A DNA stretch of 64,000 nt from a virus, in the IMG/VR virus record IMGVR_UViG_3300035670_000073, positions 41,544 through 105,543 of that record, one strand, 5' to 3'. Of the stretch, positions 44,560-51,700 are shown piece by piece. The translations under genes and the position numbers were made by a program. Numbering within the stretch: position 1 is the first letter of the stretch; every line of letters begins with the position of its first letter. The notes beneath the pieces were generated by a model. That model was given only the letters and a program-made list of their open reading frames with translations, searched no databases and was not told the DNA's origin.

Positions 44560-45596
44560 AATTTTATTTTGAGTTTAGTTCCACATTGTAACTTTTCACA
44601 ACTCACGGAAAAGCCGTGTATCTTTAAAATTTCTACACAAATATTCAATCCCAAACCACTGCCACTTTCTGTTTGGCCTTCTTTACGGGTATATGGTTTT
44701 GATAAATGATCAAATTCGCTACAATCCATACCTCTACCATTATCTTCTACTATAAGATAATCATTTTCCATGTAGATCTTTACACATTTCGTATCACTGT
44801 CATTGTATTTTAAACCATTACGAATTAGATTGTCTATTGCTGTACAAAATAAAGCGTCGTTTACTTCTATAGTTGGTAAATCTAATATTAGAACTTGATC
44901 TTTATAAGCCGTCGTTTTTAAATAGTCTATAAGAATATCTTTTAGATTAAACAAACATTTAGTAAGTTCAGAATCTTGTTTTACTAAATTAGTGAATTCA
45001 TATACACCACGATAAACTTTTTGGGTATGTGACAATCCTTCTCTCAATATCTTAATTGGAAATTCCAATTTATATTGTTGAATTAAATCCGGAGATAATC
45101 TTCTTTCCAATGAAGTTATACCTCTTGGTATGTATGTATTTATTCCACTATGCATATCGTGTCTTAATATTTTAGCTGCATGTTCAAGATATGCGTTCTT
45201 TTTATCAATTTCGTTTTTAGATTTAATGATTTCTGTAACATCTTGTCTGACAGATATATATCCAATAAAGTTGTTATTTTTATCAAAAATACCCTTTATC
45301 CAACTTTTTACGAAATAAAGTTCACCATTTTTATTTTTATTAGTTACCGTACCGTTCCAAATTTTTCTATCCTTAATGACTGTAGCGTACATATTTTGCC
45401 AATATTGCTTATTATGTACACCGCTATTTACGACGCGATGATCACATCCTATCAGTTCATCAATGGTATAACCAGATACATCACAGAATGTATGATTTGC
45501 GTAAGTAATTCTTCCATATTTATCGGCTTTTGATATTAATGATGTTTCTATTAATAATTCTTCACTATTAATTGTAAATTCCTCAATATTTTCCAT
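44556..45596 (-). CDS. Soluble PAS-domain sensor histidine kinase
   Basis: 346 residues from the ATG at 45596; a start 36 codons upstream is rejected because an ATATTTATAT element lies 4 bases before this ATG and the extra region overlaps the divergent gene. PAS domain: residues about 15-125 ('RITYANHTFCDVSGYTIDEL', 'GYISVRQDVTEI'). DHp helix with 'LRHDMHSG' (H146). ATPase: N-box 'AIDNLIRNGLKYN' (254-266), G-boxes 'VEDNGRGMD' (283-291) and 'GSGLGLNICVEILKIHG' (312-328). No membrane segment. All phosphotransfer residues are present, so it should be active on the adjacent response regulator. Confidence 0.88.
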   Translation of the reverse strand: MENIEEFTINSEELLIETSLISKADKYGRITYANHTFCDVSGYTIDELIGCDHRVVNSGVHNKQYWQNMYATVIKDRKIWNGTVTNKNKNGELYFVKSWIKGIFDKNNNFIGYISVRQDVTEIIKSKNEIDKKNAYLEHAAKILRHDMHSGINTYIPRGITSLERRLSPDLIQQYKLEFPIKILREGLSHTQKVYRGVYEFTNLVKQDSELTKCLFNLKDILIDYLKTTAYKDQVLILDLPTIEVNDALFCTAIDNLIRNGLKYNDSDTKCVKIYMENDYLIVEDNGRGMDCSEFDHLSKPYTRKEGQTESGSGLGLNICVEILKIHGFSVSCEKLQCGTKLKIKL

Positions 45597-45600
45597 TATT

Positions 45601-45611
45601 ATATAAATATT
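45601..45611 (-). promoter_or_regulatory. ATATTTATAT-type element before histidine kinase
   Basis: Read on the minus strand, AATATTTATAT ends 4 bases before the kinase ATG. It lies back to back with the copy driving the lipoprotein gene. Confidence 0.5.
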
Positions 45612-45630
45612 ATTTTTTATATAAAAACCG

Positions 45631-45638
45631 ATATTTAT
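45631..45638 (+). promoter_or_regulatory. ATATTTAT element before lipoprotein gene
   Basis: ATATTTAT ends 7 bases before the ATG at 45646. Its last two bases form an in-frame ATG at 45637, which would lie inside the element. Confidence 0.5.
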
Positions 45639-45645
45639 GATATAT

Positions 45646-46566
45646 ATGAGAATCTTTTTATTTCTATTTATACTCGTTTTTCTTACAAGTTGCAAAACTA
45701 ACAACTTAGAAAAAGTTCAAAAAACAAGAGACAATATAGCAGCGACTCGTACAGAATTCGCGCAAAATAATCAAGAAAAGTTAGAAGCTATATCTACATT
45801 AGCAGCTGGTACCGATTATTCACTTTCTCAAATTACAAATCCTCCTGTACAAGTAAAGACTGCTATGGATTTTAATACAAGAATATTAACTATTACAGGC
45901 AATCCTAATTTAGACGATTTACAAAAGATTAAAGAGATAACCGATTTATTAAATAGTGAAATTGAGAAAGAAAGAGAAAAGGGTAAAAAGACTCTTAAAT
46001 TAAAAGATGAAGAAATAACCGATTTAAGAGTTCGTCAAAAAGAGATACAAGATAAGTATGAACAACAAATAAAAGGTTTGGAAATACAAGCTACCGAGGT
46101 CGCTAAAAAGGCTGATAGATTGCAAGTTACTGTAGATGAAGTTAACAGTTATTTGGGTTTAGGCGGTGTATTTTATGGTTTGAAACGATTCTTTACATTG
46201 GGTATAACCGGAATATTTATATTCTTGATATTGTTCTTGGTACTAAGATTTGCAGCTGCCACAAATCCTATAGCAGGTGCTATATTTAGCATATTTGAAC
46301 ATATTGCAGCGGGTGCTATATCTTTAATTAAGGGTATTGCTCCTAAATCAGTTGATTTTAGTAATTTAACATCTTCATTTGAATTTACACGATATAAAAA
46401 CACATTGGATTGTGTAGTGGATACAATAGAACATTTGAAAAATGTTGAATCAAAAACAGGAGTTAATTATTCATTAAAGGATTTACGAGTAGAATTAGAT
46501 AAAAATCTAAACGATTCCGATAAGAAATTAATAGGTGAATTAAAACTTGTTAATCAATACGATTAA
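45646..46566 (+). CDS. Lipoprotein with coiled coil and internal membrane segment; unimolecular spanin candidate
   Basis: 306 residues from the ATG at 45646. The ATG three codons earlier falls inside the start-proximal element and is rejected. The N-terminus MRIFLFLFILVFLTSCK is a lipoprotein signal with lipobox L-T-S-C. Residues about 95-165 form a Lys/Glu-rich coiled coil. A strong membrane segment lies at about residues 187-210 (LGITGIFIFLILFLVLRFAA), followed by a weaker hydrophobic stretch and about 90 polar residues. An outer-membrane lipid anchor, coiled coil and inner-membrane helix together resemble unimolecular spanins, but the long C-terminal tail is unusual. An envelope-remodelling protein is the alternative. 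Confidence 0.55.
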   Translation: MRIFLFLFILVFLTSCKTNNLEKVQKTRDNIAATRTEFAQNNQEKLEAISTLAAGTDYSLSQITNPPVQVKTAMDFNTRILTITGNPNLDDLQKIKEITDLLNSEIEKEREKGKKTLKLKDEEITDLRVRQKEIQDKYEQQIKGLEIQATEVAKKADRLQVTVDEVNSYLGLGGVFYGLKRFFTLGITGIFIFLILFLVLRFAAATNPIAGAIFSIFEHIAAGAISLIKGIAPKSVDFSNLTSSFEFTRYKNTLDCVVDTIEHLKNVESKTGVNYSLKDLRVELDKNLNDSDKKLIGELKLVNQYD

Positions 46567-46575
46567 TATTTATAT
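46566..46575 (+). promoter_or_regulatory. ATATTTATAT element before 46579 gene
   Basis: ATATTTATAT begins at the last base of the lipoprotein stop codon and ends 3 bases before the ATG. Confidence 0.5.
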
Positions 46576-46578
46576 TAT

Positions 46579-47181
46579 ATGATTAAATTTAAAGATTTAC
46601 TTGAAAGTGATATACTTTGTCCTATGGAATTAGTAGGAGAAGTGGAAATTAGTGACAATTTAAAATACCATCTTCAAAAGAATATACCACTTAGTGAGAA
46701 TATTTTTAGAACATACAGCGAATCTTATTTTGAATTGATTAATGAAGTACGCAAACTTTATTACGAAAACAAGATTGAACTTTGTGATCCAGACGCTGAA
46801 TTGGTGGAAAGTGACTTGGGTGTAAAGGTAATGGTTGAAGGTAGAGAAATATATTTGGATGCGCCTATTGAGGTAGAAGAAGATTTAGTAATGGAAGCTA
46901 AACATCGCGGTAAAAGTGTTACACTCAATCGTCCATTTAGAACTCCGGGCGGTCCTAAGAAATATGCTGTATATGTAAAGAGTAGAGGTGGCAATATCAA
47001 GAAAGTAACTTTTGGCGATCCTGGTTTAAGAGTAAGAGGTCGTAGTAAAGCTCGTCGTAAGAGTTTTGCAGCTAGACATAAATGTAGTCAAAAGAAAGAT
47101 CGTACAACAGCTGGATATTGGAGTTGCAGAAGTCACAGAATTCGTAGTTTAGGTAATAAAGGGAGAGGTAAATATTGGTAA
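46579..47181 (+). CDS. Conserved phage protein with capsid-targeting-like N-terminus and basic C-terminus
   Basis: 200 residues. The N-terminus MIKFKDLLESDI contains the shared peptide with L-L-E at residues 7-9. The first half is acidic; the last 90 residues are Arg/Lys-rich and match a conserved phage pattern: 'KSVTLNRPFRTPGGPKKYAV', 'KKVTFGDPGLRVRG', 'RKSFAARHKCSQKKDRTTAG', 'YWSCRSHRIRSLGNK'. The two Cys may bind zinc. The pattern is known to me from marine T4-like phages without assigned function. A basic domain behind a cleavable acidic N-terminus would suit a DNA-packing internal head protein. Confidence 0.55.
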   Translation: MIKFKDLLESDILCPMELVGEVEISDNLKYHLQKNIPLSENIFRTYSESYFELINEVRKLYYENKIELCDPDAELVESDLGVKVMVEGREIYLDAPIEVEEDLVMEAKHRGKSVTLNRPFRTPGGPKKYAVYVKSRGGNIKKVTFGDPGLRVRGRSKARRKSFAARHKCSQKKDRTTAGYWSCRSHRIRSLGNKGRGKYW

Positions 47182-47188
47182 AAATTTT

Positions 47189-48445
47189 ATGAATACTCCA
47201 GAGTTTTATGGTTATAGTTTAGGTCAAAACATTGTTCCATACATTAATAAATGTATTGATGAAACAGGCGAATGTTATGTAAGCGAAGGTATACATGTAT
47301 TTGGCAGAAACGATGTAGAATGGAACAAAGGTCATATATGGAGTGACAGTACAATAACTTGGGGTTGGAATAGAAAAAGCGGTGTAAAACTTATTGGAAT
47401 GGGTCCGGACAAGACTGTATTTAAATTTGTTGACAATGTACATAGCAGACATTTATTGGGTAAAAAGTCTCAAAACACAGCAATGTTGTCTACAAACTTT
47501 AATCAAAGTTGTGATGATAATTTGATAGAAGGTATAACATTTGATGGTAATTATGAGAATAACAATGATGGTGCGACAATTTGTGCTATAAAAATTCGTG
47601 GTAAGAATAATACTATTAAGGGATGTAAATTTATAAATTTTGGCGTGGGAGCTGATCAAGCATGGGAATGTTTTCCAGTATATTGTGTTCCTATAGATAC
47701 AAAACAACCGGGACCAAAAATATTAAACAACATTTTTACATCGGTAGGTAGAAAGAAAAACAGCAAAGCAGGTCATTGTCCCGAAGTAACATTTGTTGCG
47801 GTTGGAGGTACAAATCCAATTGTTGACGGTAATATATTTGATAACTGTGAATATGATATAGTTACGCAACAAAGTCCTTTACACGCTATTACGATGGGAG
47901 AGTCGTATAATGCTGAAATTACTAATAATATATTTAATAATTTCCAAGGTCCGTGTATATATGTTGATAGTTGGCATAATCATGATGCAATTATAAAAAA
48001 TAATATAGCTAAAAATGTTTGGGCATTTGTTGCTTTAACATGTCAACGATGGCCAAATGAAAATCAAATAAGTTTCAATAAAAATGTTGTAGTAGAAGAT
48101 AATGTTGTAGAACTAACTGTTGGCGATGTATATTATCAATGGGATAGACCACCATTTACAGCTCCATTTTTTGTATATAATTATGATCCCGGTTTAGACG
48201 ATAAAAAGTTTCCGGCATTTGAAAATATTGTAATTAGAAACAATAAAATTACATTGGGTTATAGAACACTTCCAAATAAATACATTGAAGAAAGTTTGCC
48301 TATAATGTGTGCTTGGGGATTAAATGTTGGAGAGGAAAAAATTAAATTTGAAAATAACAATGAAATAGTATCAGTTGTACCCAAGAAACCAAGCTTATTT
48401 ATTAGAATAATAAATTGGTTCAAGAACTTATTTGGTATAAAATGA
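47189..48445 (+). CDS. Parallel beta-helix protein with amphipathic C-terminal helix
   Basis: 418 residues. The N-terminus sets up a tailspike-like entry ('VPYINKCIDETGECYVSEGI'), followed by right-handed beta-helix rungs visible as 'NLIEGITFDGNY', 'NTIKGCKFINFG', 'PKILNNIFTSVG', 'NPIVDGNIFDNC', 'AEITNNIFNNFQ' and 'AIIKNNIAKNVW'. It resembles pectate-lyase/CASH-type repeats. The last 17 residues (SLFIRIINWFKNLFGIK) form an amphipathic, membrane-seeking helix. No signal peptide. It could be a tail-associated depolymerase, but its place among internal head-type genes is odd. The gene overlaps the next by 4 bases. Confidence 0.6.
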   Translation: MNTPEFYGYSLGQNIVPYINKCIDETGECYVSEGIHVFGRNDVEWNKGHIWSDSTITWGWNRKSGVKLIGMGPDKTVFKFVDNVHSRHLLGKKSQNTAMLSTNFNQSCDDNLIEGITFDGNYENNNDGATICAIKIRGKNNTIKGCKFINFGVGADQAWECFPVYCVPIDTKQPGPKILNNIFTSVGRKKNSKAGHCPEVTFVAVGGTNPIVDGNIFDNCEYDIVTQQSPLHAITMGESYNAEITNNIFNNFQGPCIYVDSWHNHDAIIKNNIAKNVWAFVALTCQRWPNENQISFNKNVVVEDNVVELTVGDVYYQWDRPPFTAPFFVYNYDPGLDDKKFPAFENIVIRNNKITLGYRTLPNKYIEESLPIMCAWGLNVGEEKIKFENNNEIVSVVPKKPSLFIRIINWFKNLFGIK

Positions 48446-48708
48446 ACGATTTACCATTTATAGAAATTTCATTGGGTAACAATGAATATGTTAGAGAATT
48501 CAGCGAAGATGTAGATAATCATGAATTGGAATGGCATATAGATAAAGAAGATAGATTAGTAGAGGTTATAGATAATGATGGTTGGAAAGTACAAATAGAC
48601 AACGAATTACCTAAATTGTTAAAAAATAAACTGTTTATACCCAAAGAAACTTATCACAGAATAATAAAAGGTACCGGTAATTTAAAAGTAAAAATAACAA
48701 AACTTTGA
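48442..48708 (+). CDS. Small cupin-like protein
   Basis: 88 residues from the ATG at 48442, which gives a 4-base ATGA overlap with the beta-helix gene; an ATG nine codons upstream is less likely. The segments 'NHELEWHIDKEDRLVEVIDN', 'DGWKVQIDNELPKLLKNKLF' and 'IPKETYHRIIKGTGNLKVKI' follow the pattern of a single-domain double-stranded beta-helix (cupin) often found in T4-like phages, with His residues in the two usual motifs. Ligand and function are unknown. Confidence 0.5.
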   Translation: MNDLPFIEISLGNNEYVREFSEDVDNHELEWHIDKEDRLVEVIDNDGWKVQIDNELPKLLKNKLFIPKETYHRIIKGTGNLKVKITKL

Positions 48709-48718
48709 ATATTTATAA
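48709..48718 (+). promoter_or_regulatory. ATATTTATAA element before Gp88-like gene
   Basis: ATATTTATAA ends 3 bases before the ATG at 48722. Confidence 0.5.
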
Positions 48719-48721
48719 TAT

Positions 48722-49867
48722 ATGAAATTAATTGATATTTTATTAGAATCACAATTAAATGAATTTGGATTGCCCGACACTTCAATTGTTCCACTTAGTC
48801 AATTTGTAGATCAAGAGTTGGATGAAGCTGAAATGTTAGGGGCTACTACAAGAATTTTGCCTCCGGGTGAATTACAAGCTTATTTGCAAAGAACTGCCGC
48901 TGGAGAAAAGGAAAAGTTAGATAAATATAAGATGCCTTATGTACATAGAGGCAATATTGAAATCAAAGATGAAGCTGACCGTACATTTGATTTAGATAAA
49001 TTAAAAGCTGCAATAACTGCTCGTCCAGAAAAAATATTAAAACAAAATGAAAAAATAACTCACAGCGGTGGTGGTAGTACGGTTTATTTTAACATCGGAT
49101 TGCCTGCTTTGAAAGGATTAGCTGTAAATGAAAGTACAGGCGAATTTGTAGTTGTAGATACTTGTCCTGGCGCAGGTGCGTGTAAGGTATATTGTTATGC
49201 TAAAAAGGGTGGATATGTACAGTGGAAAGCTAGTTCACTATCTCAAACAAAACAATTAAATTTCTTATTAAATGATCCGGAAGGATATAAAGCTAAATTA
49301 AAGGCGGAGTTATCTGCTGCTGAGAAAAAATTTGGTAAGAAAGGAACAAAAGTTGTTGTAAGATGGCACGACGCGGGAGATTTCTTTTCACCGGATTATT
49401 TAAATTTAGCATATAGTATTGCTAGAGATTTTCCAAATATTGATTTTTATGCTTATACCAAGGTAGCAAGTGTTGCTCAAGGTGATAAACCATCTAATTT
49501 TAAGATGAATTTTAGTGCGGGTGCCACACCTGAACAAGAAAAACAAATTGATTTTGCCAAAACAAAACATAGTACGGTTGTACCTAAACAAATGTTTGAC
49601 GATCTCATTCTTAAAGATGAAGATGGTAAATTAATTAGAGATCCAAATGATAAGATGCAATTTAAGTCTCCGGAAGCACTTGATATACTTAGAAAGAAGT
49701 TAGCTGCCAAGTATAATATGCCCGAAGACAGTGTAGTTACATATGATGAAATGATGCAGATACCGGTTGGTACTGAACCAAAATGGAATGTTATTGTAAA
49801 GCCCGGCGATGGTGATGATAGTGCAAATAGAGCAGATGTAATAGGAACTTGGCTATTAATACACTAA
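48722..49867 (+). CDS. Gp88-like protein with capsid-targeting-like N-terminus
   Basis: 381 residues. Residues 1-14 (MKLIDILLESQLNE) carry two L-x-E sites of the shared N-terminal peptide. From about residue 115 the sequence follows the Gp88-type phage domain: 'VYFNIGLPALKGLAVNESTG', 'CPGAGACKVYCYAKKGGY' with clustered Cys, 'QLNFLLNDPEGYKAKL', 'VVRWHDAGDFFSPDYLNLAY' and 'FPNIDFYAYTKVA'. The family is widespread in phages with unknown biochemistry; the Cys cluster, here C-x5-C-x3-C, suggests metal binding. The packaging peptide predicts it is carried in the head and may act early in infection. Confidence 0.65.
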   Translation: MKLIDILLESQLNEFGLPDTSIVPLSQFVDQELDEAEMLGATTRILPPGELQAYLQRTAAGEKEKLDKYKMPYVHRGNIEIKDEADRTFDLDKLKAAITARPEKILKQNEKITHSGGGSTVYFNIGLPALKGLAVNESTGEFVVVDTCPGAGACKVYCYAKKGGYVQWKASSLSQTKQLNFLLNDPEGYKAKLKAELSAAEKKFGKKGTKVVVRWHDAGDFFSPDYLNLAYSIARDFPNIDFYAYTKVASVAQGDKPSNFKMNFSAGATPEQEKQIDFAKTKHSTVVPKQMFDDLILKDEDGKLIRDPNDKMQFKSPEALDILRKKLAAKYNMPEDSVVTYDEMMQIPVGTEPKWNVIVKPGDGDDSANRADVIGTWLLIH

Positions 49868-49892
49868 TTTGATTGTATTATCTCATACGGAG

Positions 49893-49902
49893 ATATTTAT
49901 AA
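49893..49902 (+). promoter_or_regulatory. ATATTTATAA element with adjoining hairpin before neck gene
   Basis: ATATTTATAA ends 3 bases before the ATG at 49906. A 5-bp stem ATCTC/GAGAT (49880-49894) overlaps its first bases; it may be a weak terminator for the upstream gene. Confidence 0.45.
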
Positions 49903-49905
49903 TTA

Positions 49906-51123
49906 ATGAGTGCTAATTTAGACCAAGATAGGGTAAGATGGCCAGGATCCGGAAGTATGGTTACTTCCGGAAGCGTGCCTTTTGGCTATTATTTAAATGA
50001 AAATTGTGATACCGGTGAAAGTACATTTGAAAATGATTGTAGTGGCAGTGCCATGTGGGCAGCTAAGCGTTTAGGTTATCCAATCGTTGACATTGAAATG
50101 ATTGATGTCAATTTTTACGCATGTTTTGAAGAATCTGTATTAGAATACAACCGTGTTATAAATGAATTTAATATTGTTAATAATTTAATTAATGTACAAG
50201 GTTTACCACAAGATCAATATCAAAATTTAACTGGTTTAGGCGTAAAAGGTACAGGATTACCATTTGTTGTACAATTAAGTAAACAATATGGTAGTGAAGC
50301 ACTTGTAGGCGGCGAAGTACAATTACAAAAAACTTATTTTGATGTTACTGCTAGTTTAAGTAACACACAACAAACTTATAATTTAAATACAATTATCGGT
50401 GCAAATCAATTACATTTGACAGGTTCTAGAATTGAAGTTCGTAGAATATTCCATTATAGACCACCAGCTATAGCTCGTATATACGACCCATTTAGTATGA
50501 CTGGTATGAGTTATAGCAATGTACTTCAAGAAATGGGATTCAGTGCTTATAGTCCGGCTACTCAATTCTTGATGACACCTATATTTGAAGATTTAGAGAG
50601 GGTACAGGCAATTGAATTTAATGATATGGTTCGTAAGAGTCATTTCGGATTTGAAATGTTGGGTAATAATCAATTGAGATTATTTCCAATTCCAACTGAA
50701 AATACAAGAATTTGGATTGAATATTATATTGAAAGTGATAAGAATATTACAAACTTTACGAGTGGATCTCGTTATGAATATATCAGCGATCCAAGTGATG
50801 TACCTTATGAATATTGTCAATATTGTAAGATAAATCAAGCCGGTAAACAATGGATTAAGAAATATTTCTTGGCACTTTGTAAAGAAACTTTGGGTCGTAT
50901 TCTTCAAAAATATAGTACTGTACCAATTCCAGGTGGCGAAGTAACATTGGATGGTGCAGAATTAAGAGCAGAAGCTAAGGAAGAAAAAGATTCACTTTTG
51001 GAGAAACTAAGAGATATGCTTGAAAAAACTTTGAGAGTAAATCAATTAGAAAATAAAGGTAAGGAAAGCGATGAAATGCAAAAGATGCTTTCTAAGGTAC
51101 CACTACACATTTACATAGGATAA
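49906..51123 (+). CDS. Neck protein, gp13-like
   Basis: 405 residues. Residues about 48-75 'AMWAAKRLGYPIVDIEMIDV' plus 'FYACFEESVLEYNRVINEFN' match the N-terminal pattern of neck/head-completion proteins of T4-like phages, and 'YDPFSMTGMSYSNVLQEMGF' is a further conserved block. 'YEYCQYCKINQAGKQWIKKY' and a charged helical C-terminus follow. It would close the filled head and bind the tail, together with the next gene product. It begins a neck-tail operon: its stop is 4 bases before the gp14-like gene. Confidence 0.65.
   Translation: MSANLDQDRVRWPGSGSMVTSGSVPFGYYLNENCDTGESTFENDCSGSAMWAAKRLGYPIVDIEMIDVNFYACFEESVLEYNRVINEFNIVNNLINVQGLPQDQYQNLTGLGVKGTGLPFVVQLSKQYGSEALVGGEVQLQKTYFDVTASLSNTQQTYNLNTIIGANQLHLTGSRIEVRRIFHYRPPAIARIYDPFSMTGMSYSNVLQEMGFSAYSPATQFLMTPIFEDLERVQAIEFNDMVRKSHFGFEMLGNNQLRLFPIPTENTRIWIEYYIESDKNITNFTSGSRYEYISDPSDVPYEYCQYCKINQAGKQWIKKYFLALCKETLGRILQKYSTVPIPGGEVTLDGAELRAEAKEEKDSLLEKLRDMLEKTLRVNQLENKGKESDEMQKMLSKVPLHIYIG
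51117..51120 (+). promoter_or_regulatory. AGGA ribosome binding site of the gp14-like gene
   Basis: AGGA inside the last codons of the upstream gene, 7 bases before the ATG at 51128. Confidence 0.4.
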
Positions 51124-51127
51124 TAAA

Positions 51128-51697
51128 ATGGCAGCACCAACCACAAAACAATATCCTAAACAAAATCCAGCGTTTAAGGAGTTCTGGACACAAGGCAGAA
51201 AAGATGTTGGTGTATATAGCCCAAATTATTTGCCAGGCAGATATTATTCTAGACGAGATATGAACTTATTAGGTTCAGTAAATGCTGAACTTGTTGGTGA
51301 TATTATTGAATGTGTTGTACAAGTATTTAAAATTGCTTCGTATGAAACAACAATCAATATTTACGGCGAGAGTAGTAGTGAAAAGGGTAAAGTATTTTTC
51401 CCAGCTATAAATTTGAGTTGTTTGGTTGAACGAAGTGATATTAGTACAGAAAATCAAGGTTATGGTCCGGATCGTAAACAAGATATCGTATATAGATTTA
51501 GAGAAAGAGATTGCATAATAACCAATTATTTTCCTGAAATTGGTGATTTAGTACTTTACAACGAAAGATATTTTGAAATAGACAATGTTGTACAAGAACA
51601 ATTTTTAGGCGGTCATCCAGATAAGTCTTGGAGTTTAATCGTCAATACTCACTATACAAGACTCAGCAAAATTAACCTTGTAGAAAGACAATCATAA
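51128..51697 (+). CDS. Neck protein, gp14-like
   Basis: 189 residues. 'LVGDIIECVVQVFKIASYET' with 'TTINIYGESSSEKGKVFFPA' and 'IGDLVLYNERYFEIDNVVQE' resemble the gp14-type head-tail connector, where a beta-barrel domain carries the G-D-x-x-x-Y...Y-E-I-D pattern. Size is below T4 gp14 (256). It lies between gp13-like and gp15-like genes in the T4 order, which is the best support. Located at the head-tail junction. Confidence 0.6.
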   Translation: MAAPTTKQYPKQNPAFKEFWTQGRKDVGVYSPNYLPGRYYSRRDMNLLGSVNAELVGDIIECVVQVFKIASYETTINIYGESSSEKGKVFFPAINLSCLVERSDISTENQGYGPDRKQDIVYRFRERDCIITNYFPEIGDLVLYNERYFEIDNVVQEQFLGGHPDKSWSLIVNTHYTRLSKINLVERQS

Positions 51698-51700
51698 TTT

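Noticed and set aside
45637-45645. ATG at 45637 as lipoprotein start
   Set aside because: It lies within the start-proximal element; the ATG at 45646 has the usual spacing and gives a standard lipoprotein signal.
45597-45704. Longer start for the histidine kinase (36 extra codons)
   Set aside because: The extension runs into the divergent lipoprotein gene, and an ATATTTATAT element sits just before the shorter start.
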